From: Colias croceus
Lineage: Eukaryota > Arthropoda > Insecta > Lepidoptera > Pieridae
Length of the DNA: 64,000 bases
Assembly (NCBI RefSeq): GCF_905220415.1
Contig: NC_059550.1
Span: 10,480,501 to 10,544,500, forward strand
Direction of reading: 5' to 3'
Part shown: positions 23,701 to 32,290 of the stretch, in pieces
Layout: every line of letters begins with the position of its first letter
Position numbering within the stretch: the stretch's first letter is position 1
The notes under the pieces: model-generated
Database searches by the model: none
Told to the model about the DNA's origin: nothing
What the model saw: only the letters and a program-made list of their open reading frames with translations
Made by a program: the position numbers and the translations under genes

Positions 23701-26700
23701 AGTACTATATCGCAAATCGCACGGGTCGTCGGATTACGCGACCGCTCCTAGTTACGCTTATGGGTGGCGCATGCTCAACCGACTTCGATAAAGATGTATT
23801 ATGTGGAACAATATTGTTCTCAACTGTAACATCATCTTTTAATATAAAGGCTGGCTTTAACCTGTCAATGGAAACGCGTGCGACTCTATCCGGAAATTGT
23901 ATTTTAAAAACTTTAGAACTACGTTCTAACACTTGATAAGGACCATCATAAGGCGGTTTTAGAGACCTGTGCACTGCGTCATCTCTAACAAAAACGTGAC
24001 TACAACTTTGCAAATCGGAATAAACGAATATTTTCTTTGCGTTCGTCTTATCTCTCGTCGGACGATACTGAGATATAGTTTCACGGATTTTCTCTACCAA
24101 ACTATAAGGATCGTTTACATCACAGTCATTTGTAGAACTATCGTAGAACTCGCCAGGCAAACGTAAAGTTTTACCGAAGGCCAATTCTGCGGCACTAACA
24201 TTACTATCAGTTCGTATTGCTGCTCTCAACCCTAACATAACAGTGGGTAATTCGTCTAACCACGTTTTTTTACTACTAAGCAGTCTCGCCATAAGGGCTG
24301 CCTTCAACGATCTATGCCACCTTTCCACCGCGCCATTACTTTGTGGGTGGTAAGGTGTAGTACGAATTTTATGAATACCCAAAAATGACATTAACTTTAA
24401 AAATAGATTCGACTCAAACTGACGTCCTTGATCGCTAGTTATACGGACGGGACAACCATACCTAACTATCCATCCTTCATAAATATGCTTAGCAACGACG
24501 TCTGCAGTAATTTCTTTAACGGGAAATGCTTCAGGCCAACGCGTACATCTATCTATAATTGTTAATAAATATCTAAATCCCTGTGGAGATGTCGGCAATG
24601 GACCAACTAAATCCACATGGATATGCTCGAATCGCGAAACTTCCGGGAATTTTCCTATATCCGAAACAACGTGACGCGAAATCTTCGACCTTTGGCATGA
24701 TACACACGCTTTGGTCCATTTCCCTATATCTTTATTCATACTAGGCCAAAAAAATTGTTTAGTGACCATCTTCCGAGTCGTGCGTATACCGGGATGACTT
24801 AGATTGTGAACACTATCGAAAGCAATTTTTCTAAAATACTCTGTTAAATAAGGTCTAATAATATTATTTGAAACTTCGCAATATACTCCTTTTTTACAAG
24901 TCGGTAAATACATTTTCTTAAACTTTACATTATTATCGCTATGCCCACTACGTGTCATATTAATCAAGTACTCGTCTTTCGCTTGCGAGTCAGCAAGTTC
25001 GTTGAAGTCGAGTACAGTCGGGCAAACAATTGTTTCTACGCGCGATAAAGTATCGGCTACAATATTATCTTTACCGCTAATATGCTGTATGTCGACCGTA
25101 AATTCACTTATAAAAAGTAATTGTCGCGTCCTTCTAGGCGTTTCTTTACTGTCATTACCTATTTTAGAAAATGCATGACATAATGGCTTATGATCTGTAT
25201 ATATTGTTAAAGGACGGCCTTCAAACAATTTCCTAAAATATTTAATAGCTTGAAAAATCGCTAGTAATTCCCTATCATAAGTAGAATACTTTTGCTCGGT
25301 AGGCGAAAATTTTTTGGAAAAATATCCTAGGGGTATCCACTTACCTTTTACTCGCTGTTGCAATACCGCACCCATACAGGTATTGGAAGCGTCGGTCATC
25401 AAGGCTAAGGGAACATCTAAAAGGGGATGTGACAATGTGACGGCATTTTGTAGTCCTATCTTACATTGCACAAAAGCATTATCACTAACATTGTTCCAAA
25501 TAATTTTCGATTTATCATTTTTCTTAGAATTTACTAAATATTTATTGAGTTCGCATTGATGTGACGCTAAATGAGGTAAATGTGGTCTATAAAAATTGAT
25601 CATTCCTAAAAATCGTCTTAAATCCGATACTGTAACGGGTTTAGGAAAATTAACTATGGCCTCGACCTTGTCTTTGAGTGGTTTAATTCCATCTACACTT
25701 ACTTCGTGACCTAAGAATTCTATACGCGACTGTCCGAAGCTACACTTGCTTAAGTTTATAGATATGCCGTATGTATTGAAACGTTCGAATACTAACTTCA
25801 AATGTTCTTGACGTAAAGTCTCATTTTCGCTGGCAATTATGACGTCATCTAAGTAACAAAATAAAAAATCAAGACCTTGTAAAACGGTATTGTTCATAAA
25901 TCGTTGAAACGTTTGTGCGGCGTTCCTTAGGCCAAAACTCATACGGGGAAATTCGAAAAGTCCAAAAGGGGTAATAATAGCAGTTTTTTCTATATCGCAT
26001 GGGGCAACTTTTATGCAGTGATAGGCTCTATTTATGTCTACTTTTGAATATATTTTTTTATTAGCCAATATAAAAGTGAAGTCGTGTAATCGCGGAACTG
26101 GATATCTGTCGGGCTTTGTAATTGCGTTGAGCTGTCGATAATCTCCGCACGGCCTTAACTCGCCATTCTTTTTAACTACGACATGAAGCGGGCTAGCCCA
26201 AGCACTTTTAGAAGGCCTACAGATACCTAATTCTTGCATAACCCTGAACTCTTCCTTCACCTTTTTGTATCTATCCGGGGGCAACGGTCTAGCTCGAGCA
26301 TGAATAGGTGGGCCGCTCGTCTCTATATAATGCAAAACGTTATGCGATGTAGTTTCTTTAAACGACATCGGCTTAATAATGTCAGGAAACATACTTAATA
26401 AATCGTAATACGGATGACTTTTGCACACAGAATTTAGCGATTGTTGCGTACACGAAACTACGGAGGCTAATACATGTAAATCGGTAACTTGATCTATTAA
26501 CTTTTTTCGATACAAATCAACTAATAATTTATGATGTGTTAAAAAATCAGCTCCCAATATTGGCTGTTTGACATCTGCTAAAATAAAATCCCAACGGTAC
26601 GGTCTTCTTAAATTAAGATTTAAAACAATAGATTTAACGCCATAAGTTGCAATTTCTGTACCGTTAGCAGCGTATAACTTAAGATCGGATCGACATAATT

Positions 26701-29700
26701 TATTATATTTAAATGGATTTCTAGGTACGGGTAAAACGGAGACATTGGCACCGGTATCTACTAAAAATTTTAAGTTAGTATTTAAATCTGTTACCATGAG
26801 ACGGCTGCACGGCGTGATGGTACAGACCTCCGCCGTAGTCTGCACCTGCCTCGCTAGTTTTCCGGCTGGGCGGCTGCTGCGCTGGGGCTGGGGCTTCTCT
26901 TCCACGCGCACGGTGGGATGCACTTGTGAGCGCGCTGCCGGAACCTGAAGTGGTAGCTGCACAACCAGTCAGGTGCGCCGGGACGACGTCGCTTCGAAGA
27001 TGACCTTGAAGACTCTCGAAAATTGCGTGACGGTGTTCTGGGTCGCCGGTGTACCGCTCGTGATCGTGAGCGCTCGATGTTTGAAAGACGCTCGTTGATT
27101 TTCGCCAATTCCGCCGAAAGGGTGCCGAAACGGTTAGATGTAGGCATCGCCATGTTAAAATTTAAATTCTTCCAATATATTGTCTTCAAAATAATTTTAT
27201 TGTTATAATTTCTTGTTGTTCTTTGTCGGGGGTCACCAATGTTGAGTAGTGCCTTTGCCCCCGAGGTTGCCCAAATAATAAAACCTTTCCTTCAACTGCT
27301 TTATTACTCTTCACAATACATAAGTGTTATTTATGCTAGCCGTTATGCACTACTGACTTTAAATTCTAATAAATCTAAAAAGCGTCGGGGAAACAATGTG
27401 GACGCACACATATACAAAAAGCTCGATCAGCGAATTGTACATGTGTGTCCCTACACCTAGGTACGGCTAAAAGACGCGAGTTCGAATTCTGCTCACTACA
27501 CTAGTTGTGCTCCGCGGTTCACCCGCATTGCTTCGCTCCTGTTGGTCCTAGTGTGATGATATGTAGCCTATAGCCTTCCTCGATAAATGGGCTATCTAAA
27601 AAATTTTTCAAATCGGACCAGTAGTTCCTGAGATTAGCGCGTTCAAACAAACTTATTAGTAAAGATATATTTCCATTTATCTATTATCAGTATTTAATTA
27701 ATTATTGTTATATTACAGGCGAGTGGTACCAGTGGGTAGATATTATTTTATTCAAAATAATAATTTACGTTTAAAATCTGTTGCATTGGCTTTTGTTTTC
27801 GAGCTGATGGAATAAATGGATGAAATTTCACTTCTTAGTGATTTTATCTAAAAATAAAGAATGATTTTATCTCAGAAGTGAAATTTCATCCATGTATTAA
27901 AATAGATTCAGTGATTCAGAGATTAAGTAAAAACTGGTCCAGTCGTTTCCGAGATTGAACTAACAGACAGAAAAACCATTACTTATTCTAATAATACACT
28001 TCTACAATACAATCTAAATTAATATAGTTTTATTAGTTATTACCAGTATGTATTCTCATGTGATTGTTGAGAGTGTTCTTACTTCTAAACGCCTTCCCGC
28101 ACTCGTGACACGGGAACGGCCGGTCGCCTGTAATATAACAATACTTATAATAGATAAATGGAAATATATCTATACTAATAAGCTGAAGAGTTTGTTTCTT
28201 TGAACGCGCTAATCTCAGCAACTACTGGTCCGATTTCAAAAATTATTTCGGTCTTAGATAGCCCCTTTATCGAGGAAGGTTATAGGTTATAATCACGCTA
28301 AGACCAACAGGAGCGGATCAATGCGGGTGAAATGGCGTGACACAGCTAGTATTAGAATAAATGCTCATTAGCACAGCACTGTTTTCGCCCATCTATTTCA
28401 TTTTCTTTTGTATTAAATATGTTGTAAAGTATATTGTTGTTTTATTTATTTTGTCCTCTAAAATCTACAAGTGGATCGCTTCAGATATATTATTATTAAT
28501 TTCAATAATTATTTAACTTATGTGAATGCTATCTATAGGCTGTATGTATATTGTGTACTATAGGTGAAGCCAGGCCCAACCACTAGTATGTAATATCTTA
28601 TGGGCAGATGCTCATCACATTTGTTTTCTTTAATTATAATCAATTCACTGCATACTGCATCTACAAATACACACCATTATGTATTCTCAAATGTGTGGAC
28701 AGGTTGGTCTTAGTTGTGAATGACTTGTGACATCCAGACACAGGGCATACTCTTCTGACTCGCTCACTTTTCTTGTTAGGGCTATGGTCAACACTAAAAT
28801 TAAAAAAAGTAATAATTTATTATTGGAAAACTGCAAAGCTATAGTATAAATTTGTCCATGTAAAAGGAATTATAATAATAAATAATCATTGAGATATATA
28901 TAGTAATAATAGCTCAATGTAAATAAAAAACATTTTAGGACAATTTTCACACATGGCACAATCTGATCCCATACTAAGCTTTCACTTGTGTTATGGAAAC
29001 CAGATGGCTGATAAACATACCTAATATATTATCCATACTAATATTATAAATGCGAAAGTAACTCTGTCTGTCTGTCTGTTTGTTACTTAATCACGCCTAA
29101 ACTACTGAACTAATTTGCATGAAATTTGGTATGAAGATATTTGGATACCCGAGAAAGGACATAGGCTACCTTTTATTGCGCAATATTATGTACCACGGGC
29201 GAAGCCAGGGCGGACCACTCGTTTTAAATAAATACTTATATAAATAATTAACACCCAGACACAGAGCAAACATCTATGTTCATCACACAAATAATCAGCC
29301 CTGGATGGGAATCAAACCCACAACCTCTAGCTTGGAAGGCAGGGTTAATTATAATGAAGTGTCTTCTTCTTGCTACATTCATTAATGAAAGAATATTATA
29401 GTTCATAAATATAGGTACTATAAGTCTAACAAAACAAAATCATTGACCTTAATTTAAGTGTGCAAATATCTATAACATAGAATGATTACAGAAAGCTTAC
29501 AACCTTCAACAGTGAACATGTTACCTATATTTTTTGTTTAAGTTTTTTCAACAGTTGTTATTTGATCAACTATGGGGTCAGTTTCTACAACACTTTAACC
29601 CAATTTAAGTTACTAATTAATACTACAATTCATATATTGAGTGAATAAGCAATATTTAATAACTCATTTTTTGGAGATTTCATTTACAAAATTGCATACT

Positions 29701-30714
29701 TTTACCTTTGACAAATAGATGCATATTTAAAAAACCGCCGAGTTTTTTACATTGCTGTAAATATAGGCCTAACTATATTATCATTACCTATCATTGAGAA
29801 AACTTTTTTGTCACCTGTAACATTTTATGAGTAACAATAAATTGCCTATTTACTGTTTGTGTGCAGTGTGATATGAGTTTAATATAGAATTTTATTCAGA
29901 AAAATTTACCGAATGTTTTATCCGATGAAGTACAGTTTAGCCGTAATCTTGGCTAAGTATATTTCTCTTTATTAAACTTTTCTTTCAAGCATAGGAAAAT
30001 AAACTAGAGTGGCTAAATATGCACAAGGTATTTGGAAATACACAGGAAAATATATAAATTTAATTATAAAGGAGAAATCTAAAGATTCTGAGGTTAAAAC
30101 TGAGGAGAACTCTGTCAAGAAAAAACATAGATAAGTACCTTGGTTTATCTCTCCTTTCAAATGAGCTATCATTTATATTAACACAGGTGTCATCACATTC
30201 TGGTTCCTCATTAATTGCAGCAGCCTTATTTGTAACAATGTCCACAGCATCTGAAACTTTTTACATATTTAAGTTAAAAATAAAGTATAAACTAACTACC
30301 TACCATCTAACTACTTATTCGAAATTTGAATTTGAATTTTAGAAAAATCTTCAAGAAACAAAAAAAAATTGATTGAATATCTCTTTATGGCCAGTGTGTG
30401 TTCCAAATTTAAATAAAGAAACACCTTGTTTACTATATATACGAAATTACTCATAACTTACCATTTTCATGGCTAAAATAGTCGCACAATACTTCATTGG
30501 ATTGTTCACATTTGGCTACAAACTTTTCTACTACAACCAATTCATTAACACAATCTTTACAAATCCACGCCGGCCCATCATAAGGCTTGATACTGAAACT
30601 TGTATATTTCACCACCTTTTCATATGGAGATGTTCCTGCAATCTTATTGAAGAAGGATATTCTTTCGTGTTTTGTTTGCAAACATACAAGACAAATGTTT
30701 TCTAGGATTTCCAT
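20732..30714 (-). CDS. ZAD-domain C2H2 zinc-finger protein (six coding exons, about 280 aa)
   Basis: Coding exons, in transcript order on minus: 30462-30714, 30139-30250, 28675-28793, 28044-28127, 22419-22672 and, less surely, 20732-20752. All junctions are GT-AG and the phases join in frame. The product starts with a ZAD domain (Cys pairs at residues 8/11 and 52/55; zinc binding and dimerisation in insects). Five C2H2 fingers follow, at about residues 138-160, 168-188, 196-215, 222-242 and 251-272. A TGIKPY linker is made across the intron that holds the LTR retrotransposon. ZAD zinc-finger proteins are nuclear DNA-binding regulators, expanded in insects. I chose the ATG at 30714, which places the first cysteine pair at the normal distance. 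The sixth exon adds ESMASG and a stop; otherwise reading through the fifth donor stops at 22356. Confidence 0.8.
21069..22032. mobile_element. segment bounded by 23-bp perfect inverted repeats
   Basis: The left boundary begins TGGCTAACGAAAGATGAGAC. The right boundary (22010-22032) is the exact reverse complement over 23 bases. Looser similarity continues inward (atatggcaa on the left, ccatatg near the right). I see no clear target duplication. The 964-bp segment lies in the last intron of the zinc-finger gene and holds a 73-codon plus-strand frame. A small DNA transposon is the simplest reading. Confidence 0.45.
21266..21487 (+). CDS. small uncertain ORF inside the inverted-repeat segment
   Basis: The frame begins MISKFEKKQVERDVVFKEKQ, a charged, possibly helical stretch. 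It is followed by a hydrophobic part (FDILILFILIALFNIYYF) that could be a membrane segment or, since it is bounded by GT and TTTGCAG, an intron read through. No known domain is visible. It may be element-encoded or spurious. Confidence 0.2.
   Translation: MISKFEKKQVERDVVFKEKQECLREISQCIVKCDFDILILFILIALFNIYYFAGNMDYTNSPVINYSSNNNKN
22088..22257 (-). mobile_element. tRNA-derived SINE
   Basis: On the minus strand the head reads tccttggtacagtggttaac (A box) and later gggttcgattcccgatgg (B box). A body follows with ctcggtctggcaggacacaa and ggctgatcacctacttg. The two boxes, about 45 bases apart, are the internal RNA polymerase III promoter. The element lies in an intron of the zinc-finger gene, in the same orientation. 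Confidence 0.65.
22419..22672 (-). CDS. zinc-finger gene, coding exon 5 (fingers 3 to 5)
   Basis: The acceptor ATATGTGCAG precedes sequence encoding three fingers: CPTCGKQF...HMRTH, CAVCTRAF...HARTH and CVACDVTY...HVRKRH. The exon is strikingly G+C-rich and full of ACGCAC and GTGTGC runs because His, Thr and Arg codons dominate. The donor CAG|GTGAGA falls at a codon boundary. Confidence 0.85.
22774..22989 (-). repeat. 3' LTR of the Gypsy-type element
   Basis: In element orientation it starts TGTAGGG and ends CTCAACA, so it has the usual TG...CA ends. It matches the other LTR base for base as far as I can read. Confidence 0.93.
22990..23006 (-). promoter_or_regulatory. polypurine tract
   Basis: Minus strand AAAAAGGGGGGGAATAA ends directly against the 3' LTR, the position at which plus-strand DNA synthesis is primed in LTR retrotransposons. 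Confidence 0.8.
23705..26962 (-). CDS. pol: Gypsy-type pol polyprotein (about 1,085 aa)
   Basis: Domains in order: aspartic protease (VDTGANVS, DTG at residues 69-71), reverse transcriptase (catalytic YLDD at about 370-373, preceded by SKVDINRAYH), RNase H (LMTDASNTCMGAVL, YTDHKPL), an HHCC zinc-binding region (CKSC-type pair CVSCQRSK), and an integrase core with HVDLVGPLPTS, TSDQGRQFES and a downstream Glu in GAVERWH. No stop or frameshift interrupts the frame. The first codons overlap the end of the gag frame in another register, so expression probably relies on frameshifting or a fused start. The enzymes copy element RNA to DNA and insert it. Confidence 0.92.
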   Translation of the reverse strand: MQLPLQVPAARSQVHPTVRVEEKPQPQRSSRPAGKLARQVQTTAEVCTITPCSRLMVTDLNTNLKFLVDTGANVSVLPVPRNPFKYNKLCRSDLKLYAANGTEIATYGVKSIVLNLNLRRPYRWDFILADVKQPILGADFLTHHKLLVDLYRKKLIDQVTDLHVLASVVSCTQQSLNSVCKSHPYYDLLSMFPDIIKPMSFKETTSHNVLHYIETSGPPIHARARPLPPDRYKKVKEEFRVMQELGICRPSKSAWASPLHVVVKKNGELRPCGDYRQLNAITKPDRYPVPRLHDFTFILANKKIYSKVDINRAYHCIKVAPCDIEKTAIITPFGLFEFPRMSFGLRNAAQTFQRFMNNTVLQGLDFLFCYLDDVIIASENETLRQEHLKLVFERFNTYGISINLSKCSFGQSRIEFLGHEVSVDGIKPLKDKVEAIVNFPKPVTVSDLRRFLGMINFYRPHLPHLASHQCELNKYLVNSKKNDKSKIIWNNVSDNAFVQCKIGLQNAVTLSHPLLDVPLALMTDASNTCMGAVLQQRVKGKWIPLGYFSKKFSPTEQKYSTYDRELLAIFQAIKYFRKLFEGRPLTIYTDHKPLCHAFSKIGNDSKETPRRTRQLLFISEFTVDIQHISGKDNIVADTLSRVETIVCPTVLDFNELADSQAKDEYLINMTRSGHSDNNVKFKKMYLPTCKKGVYCEVSNNIIRPYLTEYFRKIAFDSVHNLSHPGIRTTRKMVTKQFFWPSMNKDIGKWTKACVSCQRSKISRHVVSDIGKFPEVSRFEHIHVDLVGPLPTSPQGFRYLLTIIDRCTRWPEAFPVKEITADVVAKHIYEGWIVRYGCPVRITSDQGRQFESNLFLKLMSFLGIHKIRTTPYHPQSNGAVERWHRSLKAALMARLLSSKKTWLDELPTVMLGLRAAIRTDSNVSAAELAFGKTLRLPGEFYDSSTNDCDVNDPYSLVEKIRETISQYRPTRDKTNAKKIFVYSDLQSCSHVFVRDDAVHRSLKPPYDGPYQVLERSSKVFKIQFPDRVARVSIDRLKPAFILKDDVTVENNIVPHNTSLSKSVEHAPPISVTRSGRVIRRPVRFAI
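26854..27153 (-). CDS. gag: short gag-like frame (about 99 aa, probably N-terminally shortened)
   Basis: The first ATG is at 27153 (MAMPTSNRFGTLSAELAKIN). A basic Arg/Ser-rich stretch follows, then a Cys/His segment WLCSYHFRFRQRAHKCIPPC that resembles the C-terminal nucleic-acid-binding region of gag in related insect elements. Only about 85 bases separate it from the 5' LTR. At 99 residues it is far shorter than a usual gag, so the N-terminal assembly region seems missing. The reading frame overlaps the start of pol by about 109 bases. Confidence 0.7.
   Translation of the reverse strand: MAMPTSNRFGTLSAELAKINERLSNIERSRSRAVHRRPRTPSRNFRESSRSSSKRRRPGAPDWLCSYHFRFRQRAHKCIPPCAWKRSPSPSAAAAQPEN
27222..27238 (-). 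promoter_or_regulatory. primer binding site
   Basis: Directly inside the 5' LTR the minus strand reads TGGTGACCCCCGACAAA. The TGG start is the expected complement of a tRNA CCA end. I cannot name the tRNA without a comparison. Confidence 0.55.
27240..27455 (-). repeat. 5' LTR of the Gypsy-type element
   Basis: 216 bp, TG...CA ended in element orientation, and indistinguishable from the LTR at 22774-22989. It is followed by the CCTAG target duplication at 27456-27460. Confidence 0.93.
27501..27670 (-). mobile_element. Helitron-like element, family B
   Basis: Its CTAG end is at 27501-27504 on the plus strand, followed by ttgtgctccgcggttcaccc and the family body (ctgttggtcctagtgtgatg, gcgcgttcaaacaaac). 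The 5' TC end is degraded. It forms part of the inverted duplication with 28128-28349. Confidence 0.6.
27501..27725. repeat. inverted duplicate of the exon 4 splice-acceptor region
   Basis: Read on plus, this stretch matches the minus strand of 28124-28349: Helitron body, then atatatttccatttatctat, then tgttatattacag and the first bases (gcga) of zinc-finger exon 4. The match stops there. So a 3' splice site and its intron are present twice in opposite orientation, about 400 bases apart, around exon 4. Confidence 0.7.
27818..27891. repeat. hairpin with 18-bp arms
   Basis: ggatgaaatttcacttct at 27818-27835 is the exact reverse complement of 27874-27891, with a 38-base AT-rich loop that itself contains two copies of attttatct. 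Confidence 0.75.
28044..28127 (-). CDS. zinc-finger gene, coding exon 4 (finger 2)
   Basis: The acceptor TATATTACAG is followed by GDRPFPCHECGKAFRSKN and HMRIHT, a standard C2H2 finger. The donor is ACTG|GTAATA. The next exon is more than 5 kb away because the LTR element sits between. Part of this exon's 3' splice site is duplicated in inverse orientation at 27501-27725. Confidence 0.85.
28169..28349 (+). mobile_element. Helitron-like element, family B
   Basis: It starts TCTATACTAATAAGCTGAAG and contains gaacgcgctaatctcagc and cgaggaaggttataggtt. It ends cacagCTAG before T. It lies in the third coding intron of the zinc-finger gene, just upstream of exon 4 in transcript order. Confidence 0.65.
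28675..28793 (-). CDS. zinc-finger gene, coding exon 3 (finger 1)
   Basis: The acceptor is TTAATTTTAG. The exon completes a Ser codon and encodes a basic stretch followed by CPVSGCHKSFTTKTNLSTHL, a C-X4-C finger ending HLRIH. The donor AATG|GTGTGT leaves one base. Confidence 0.85.
28938..29350 (-). mobile_element. tRNA-derived SINE split by a Helitron-like element
   Basis: On the minus strand the head (ccctgccttccaagctag, then gtgggtttgattcccatcc) is followed by tgatgaacatagatgtttgc and, after the interruption at 29032-29221, by ccatctggtttccataacac and a gggatcagattgtgcc end. It is the same family as 6685-7200. The order of events is clear: the SINE came first and the Helitron later. Confidence 0.7.
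29032..29221 (+). mobile_element. Helitron-like element, family D, nested in the SINE
   Basis: It starts TCCATACTAATATTATAAAT and has gcgaaagtaactctgtctg and tttgcatgaaatttggtatg in the body, then ccacgggcgaagccagggcg. The last four bases are CTCG instead of CTAG. Similar copies are at 50518-50758 (minus) and 53887-54077. Confidence 0.65.
30139..30250 (-). CDS. zinc-finger gene, coding exon 2 (acidic linker)
   Basis: The acceptor AGTTTCAG is followed by sequence reading (D)AVDIVTNKAAAINEEPECDD, then a Ser/Arg-rich end. The donor is CCAAG|GTACTT, and two bases of the last codon carry over. It forms the linker between ZAD and the fingers. Confidence 0.7.
30462..30714 (-). CDS. zinc-finger gene, coding exon 1 (ZAD domain)
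   Basis: It encodes MEILENICLVCLQTK at the start and WICKDCVNELVVVEKF in the second half, giving the paired-cysteine layout of a ZAD domain. The donor is AATG|GTAAGT, leaving one base of a split codon. An acceptor-like TTTTTATTAG just upstream, at 30743, suggests a separate 5' UTR exon. Confidence 0.8.
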
Positions 30715-31161
30715 CACAATACGCTTATGAAAGTTCAAACTAATAAAAATAAATACATTAATATTAGGAAAATTTACTATTTAAAGTCATAATATCGAAA
30801 AAATGAGTTGAGTGCACGTTGAGTGCATGTTTATTTACATTTTTGATTTTACTTTGACCACAGAGCAAGTAATATTGTGATTCCTTATTCATTGTATAGG
30901 ACGGATTCCTTAGTAGTTAGTCATTGTATAGGACTGACTTTGACATTATAAAAAAGTTCAAAGTTCAAACTTCAAAGCTGTCAAAATGTCATCTAAATTT
31001 ACTTTTTCAATTTACGCAATTTCAATAAGTTACTTACTTCTCTTACTTTTCGTGGTTTTAATTATCACATTTAATATGTAAATTAATTTCACTATTATAT
31101 AAGTTTTCCTTAAATACAATTTTATAATTAAAACAATGTACAATGAAAATATAAAACTTAC

Positions 31162-31350
31162 GGTACATGAAACACGTAAAATCAATTGAGCTAAATAAGA
31201 TTACATCACCCAAGGACGAGTGATCTGGTTGCGACACTTCCGATTCACGATAATGACTGCAAGGAGCAACGATAGTGAGAGCGTTGGAAAGTGTGCGGGT
31301 ATTTGGTAACAGATATGAGACGCCGTGCATAAGTGATGTCCTAGCGACCA
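31162..31350 (-). other. possible 5' UTR exon of the zinc-finger gene
   Basis: A strong donor on the minus strand (ACC|GTAAGTTTT) ends a G+C-richer segment with a 97-codon open frame and no known domain. It lies about 420 bases upstream of the acceptor (TTTTTATTAG) in front of the ZAD exon. The upstream limit is a guess. Confidence 0.35.
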
Positions 31351-31648
31351 CAGGGCCGGAGTTAGAGAATAAATATTTATTTTGCTTTATTTTAGTTTTA
31401 TTTTAAGTTATCTAATTTGTCAGTAGGTACATAAGAATAGCTGAACGGATTTTTACGAATTTGTTTTCATGGATTTATCTACGCTTGAATTACTTAGGTA
31501 TTGAATAGTTACAAAAAAAACCTACACATCATTGAGATATACATATGGAGACGACACCGCCTACATCACTTATGTTCCGCTCAACATACGCCATATGGCG
31601 TAACTGCACGTTCATTTTTTATTTGTTTTAAAGTGAAACGCATCAAAT

Positions 31649-31724
31649 ATGCCTTCGTGTGTGTTACGATATTGCACAAATAATACAAATAATACGGAAA
31701 AGTGCAAAGGAATAACTTTCATCG
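31649..31724 (+). CDS. first exon of a THAP-domain protein (orphan exon)
   Basis: ATG at 31649 opens MPSCVLRYCTNNTNNTEKCK followed by GITFI, and then a strong donor ATCG|GTAAGT. The start MP-x-C-x4-C and the later K-GITF are the first part of the THAP zinc-binding DNA-contact module, whose C2CH set continues in a next exon. I could not find the continuation (an aromatic HRFPK-like start and W, C, H residues) in the 600 bases before the next gene or nearby. Either the gene has a long intron beyond the window's recognisable exons, or this is a remnant. It is transcribed divergently from the zinc-finger gene. Confidence 0.5.
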
Positions 31725-32290
31725 GTAAGTAAGTACCTAACTAGATAATAATTTTTAAAACTTAGTTAGAGCAAAAAAATGGCGCACAGATTTTGTTCGT
31801 GGTGTCTCCTCCATACGAAGTAATATTATCTCAATGCTACACATTAATGTTTTACCATATTGTCAGTGTGCAAGTCTTATTCTTTCAGGGAAAAGTAAAA
31901 TAAAATAAAATAATAACAAGAATGAAAACAATAGCAAAATCCGACTCTGATTCGATTGGACCAATTTTCTCTATATTACGTATGTTGATCGATTTGTATG
32001 CGTCTACACACCCATGTTACACGTATGACGGCAACTAGTACGCGACTTGATTCCCTAATTTTTAATCGAACAATAAGGAACTCTCACCCGATCTAATAAG
32101 GTTTAATTCACGTTACATCACGTTCGGATGTTGAATTTAGGAAGGGAAAGCCGCGATACTGACTTGTCCAGTGAAAATAGGACGTCGGTTACATACTAAT
32201 TGTTTTTATTTTAAGTTATAAGTATAGGTGGTTGGTTCACATGTGGTCCGTTGCTAAAACAAAGCCACGCCGACCGGGCGACCGTCCACC
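31725..32290. other. intergenic or intron stretch
   Basis: No second THAP exon or other coding sequence is visible. If the THAP gene is real, this could be its first intron. Confidence 0.35.

Larger units (their letters stand above)
22774..27455 (-). mobile_element. Gypsy-type LTR retrotransposon, structurally complete ends
   Basis: The 4,682-bp element is flanked by a 5-bp direct repeat CCTAG (22769-22773 and 27456-27460). It has two 216-bp LTRs that I read as identical, a primer-binding-site position next to the 5' LTR, a polypurine tract next to the 3' LTR, an intact pol frame and a short gag frame. The domain order protease, reverse transcriptase, RNase H, integrase places it in the Ty3/Gypsy group. 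It sits in the intron between coding exons 4 and 5 of the zinc-finger gene, in the same orientation. No envelope-like frame is seen between the pol stop (23705) and the 3' LTR; that interval of about 715 bases is AT-rich and non-coding. Confidence 0.92.
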
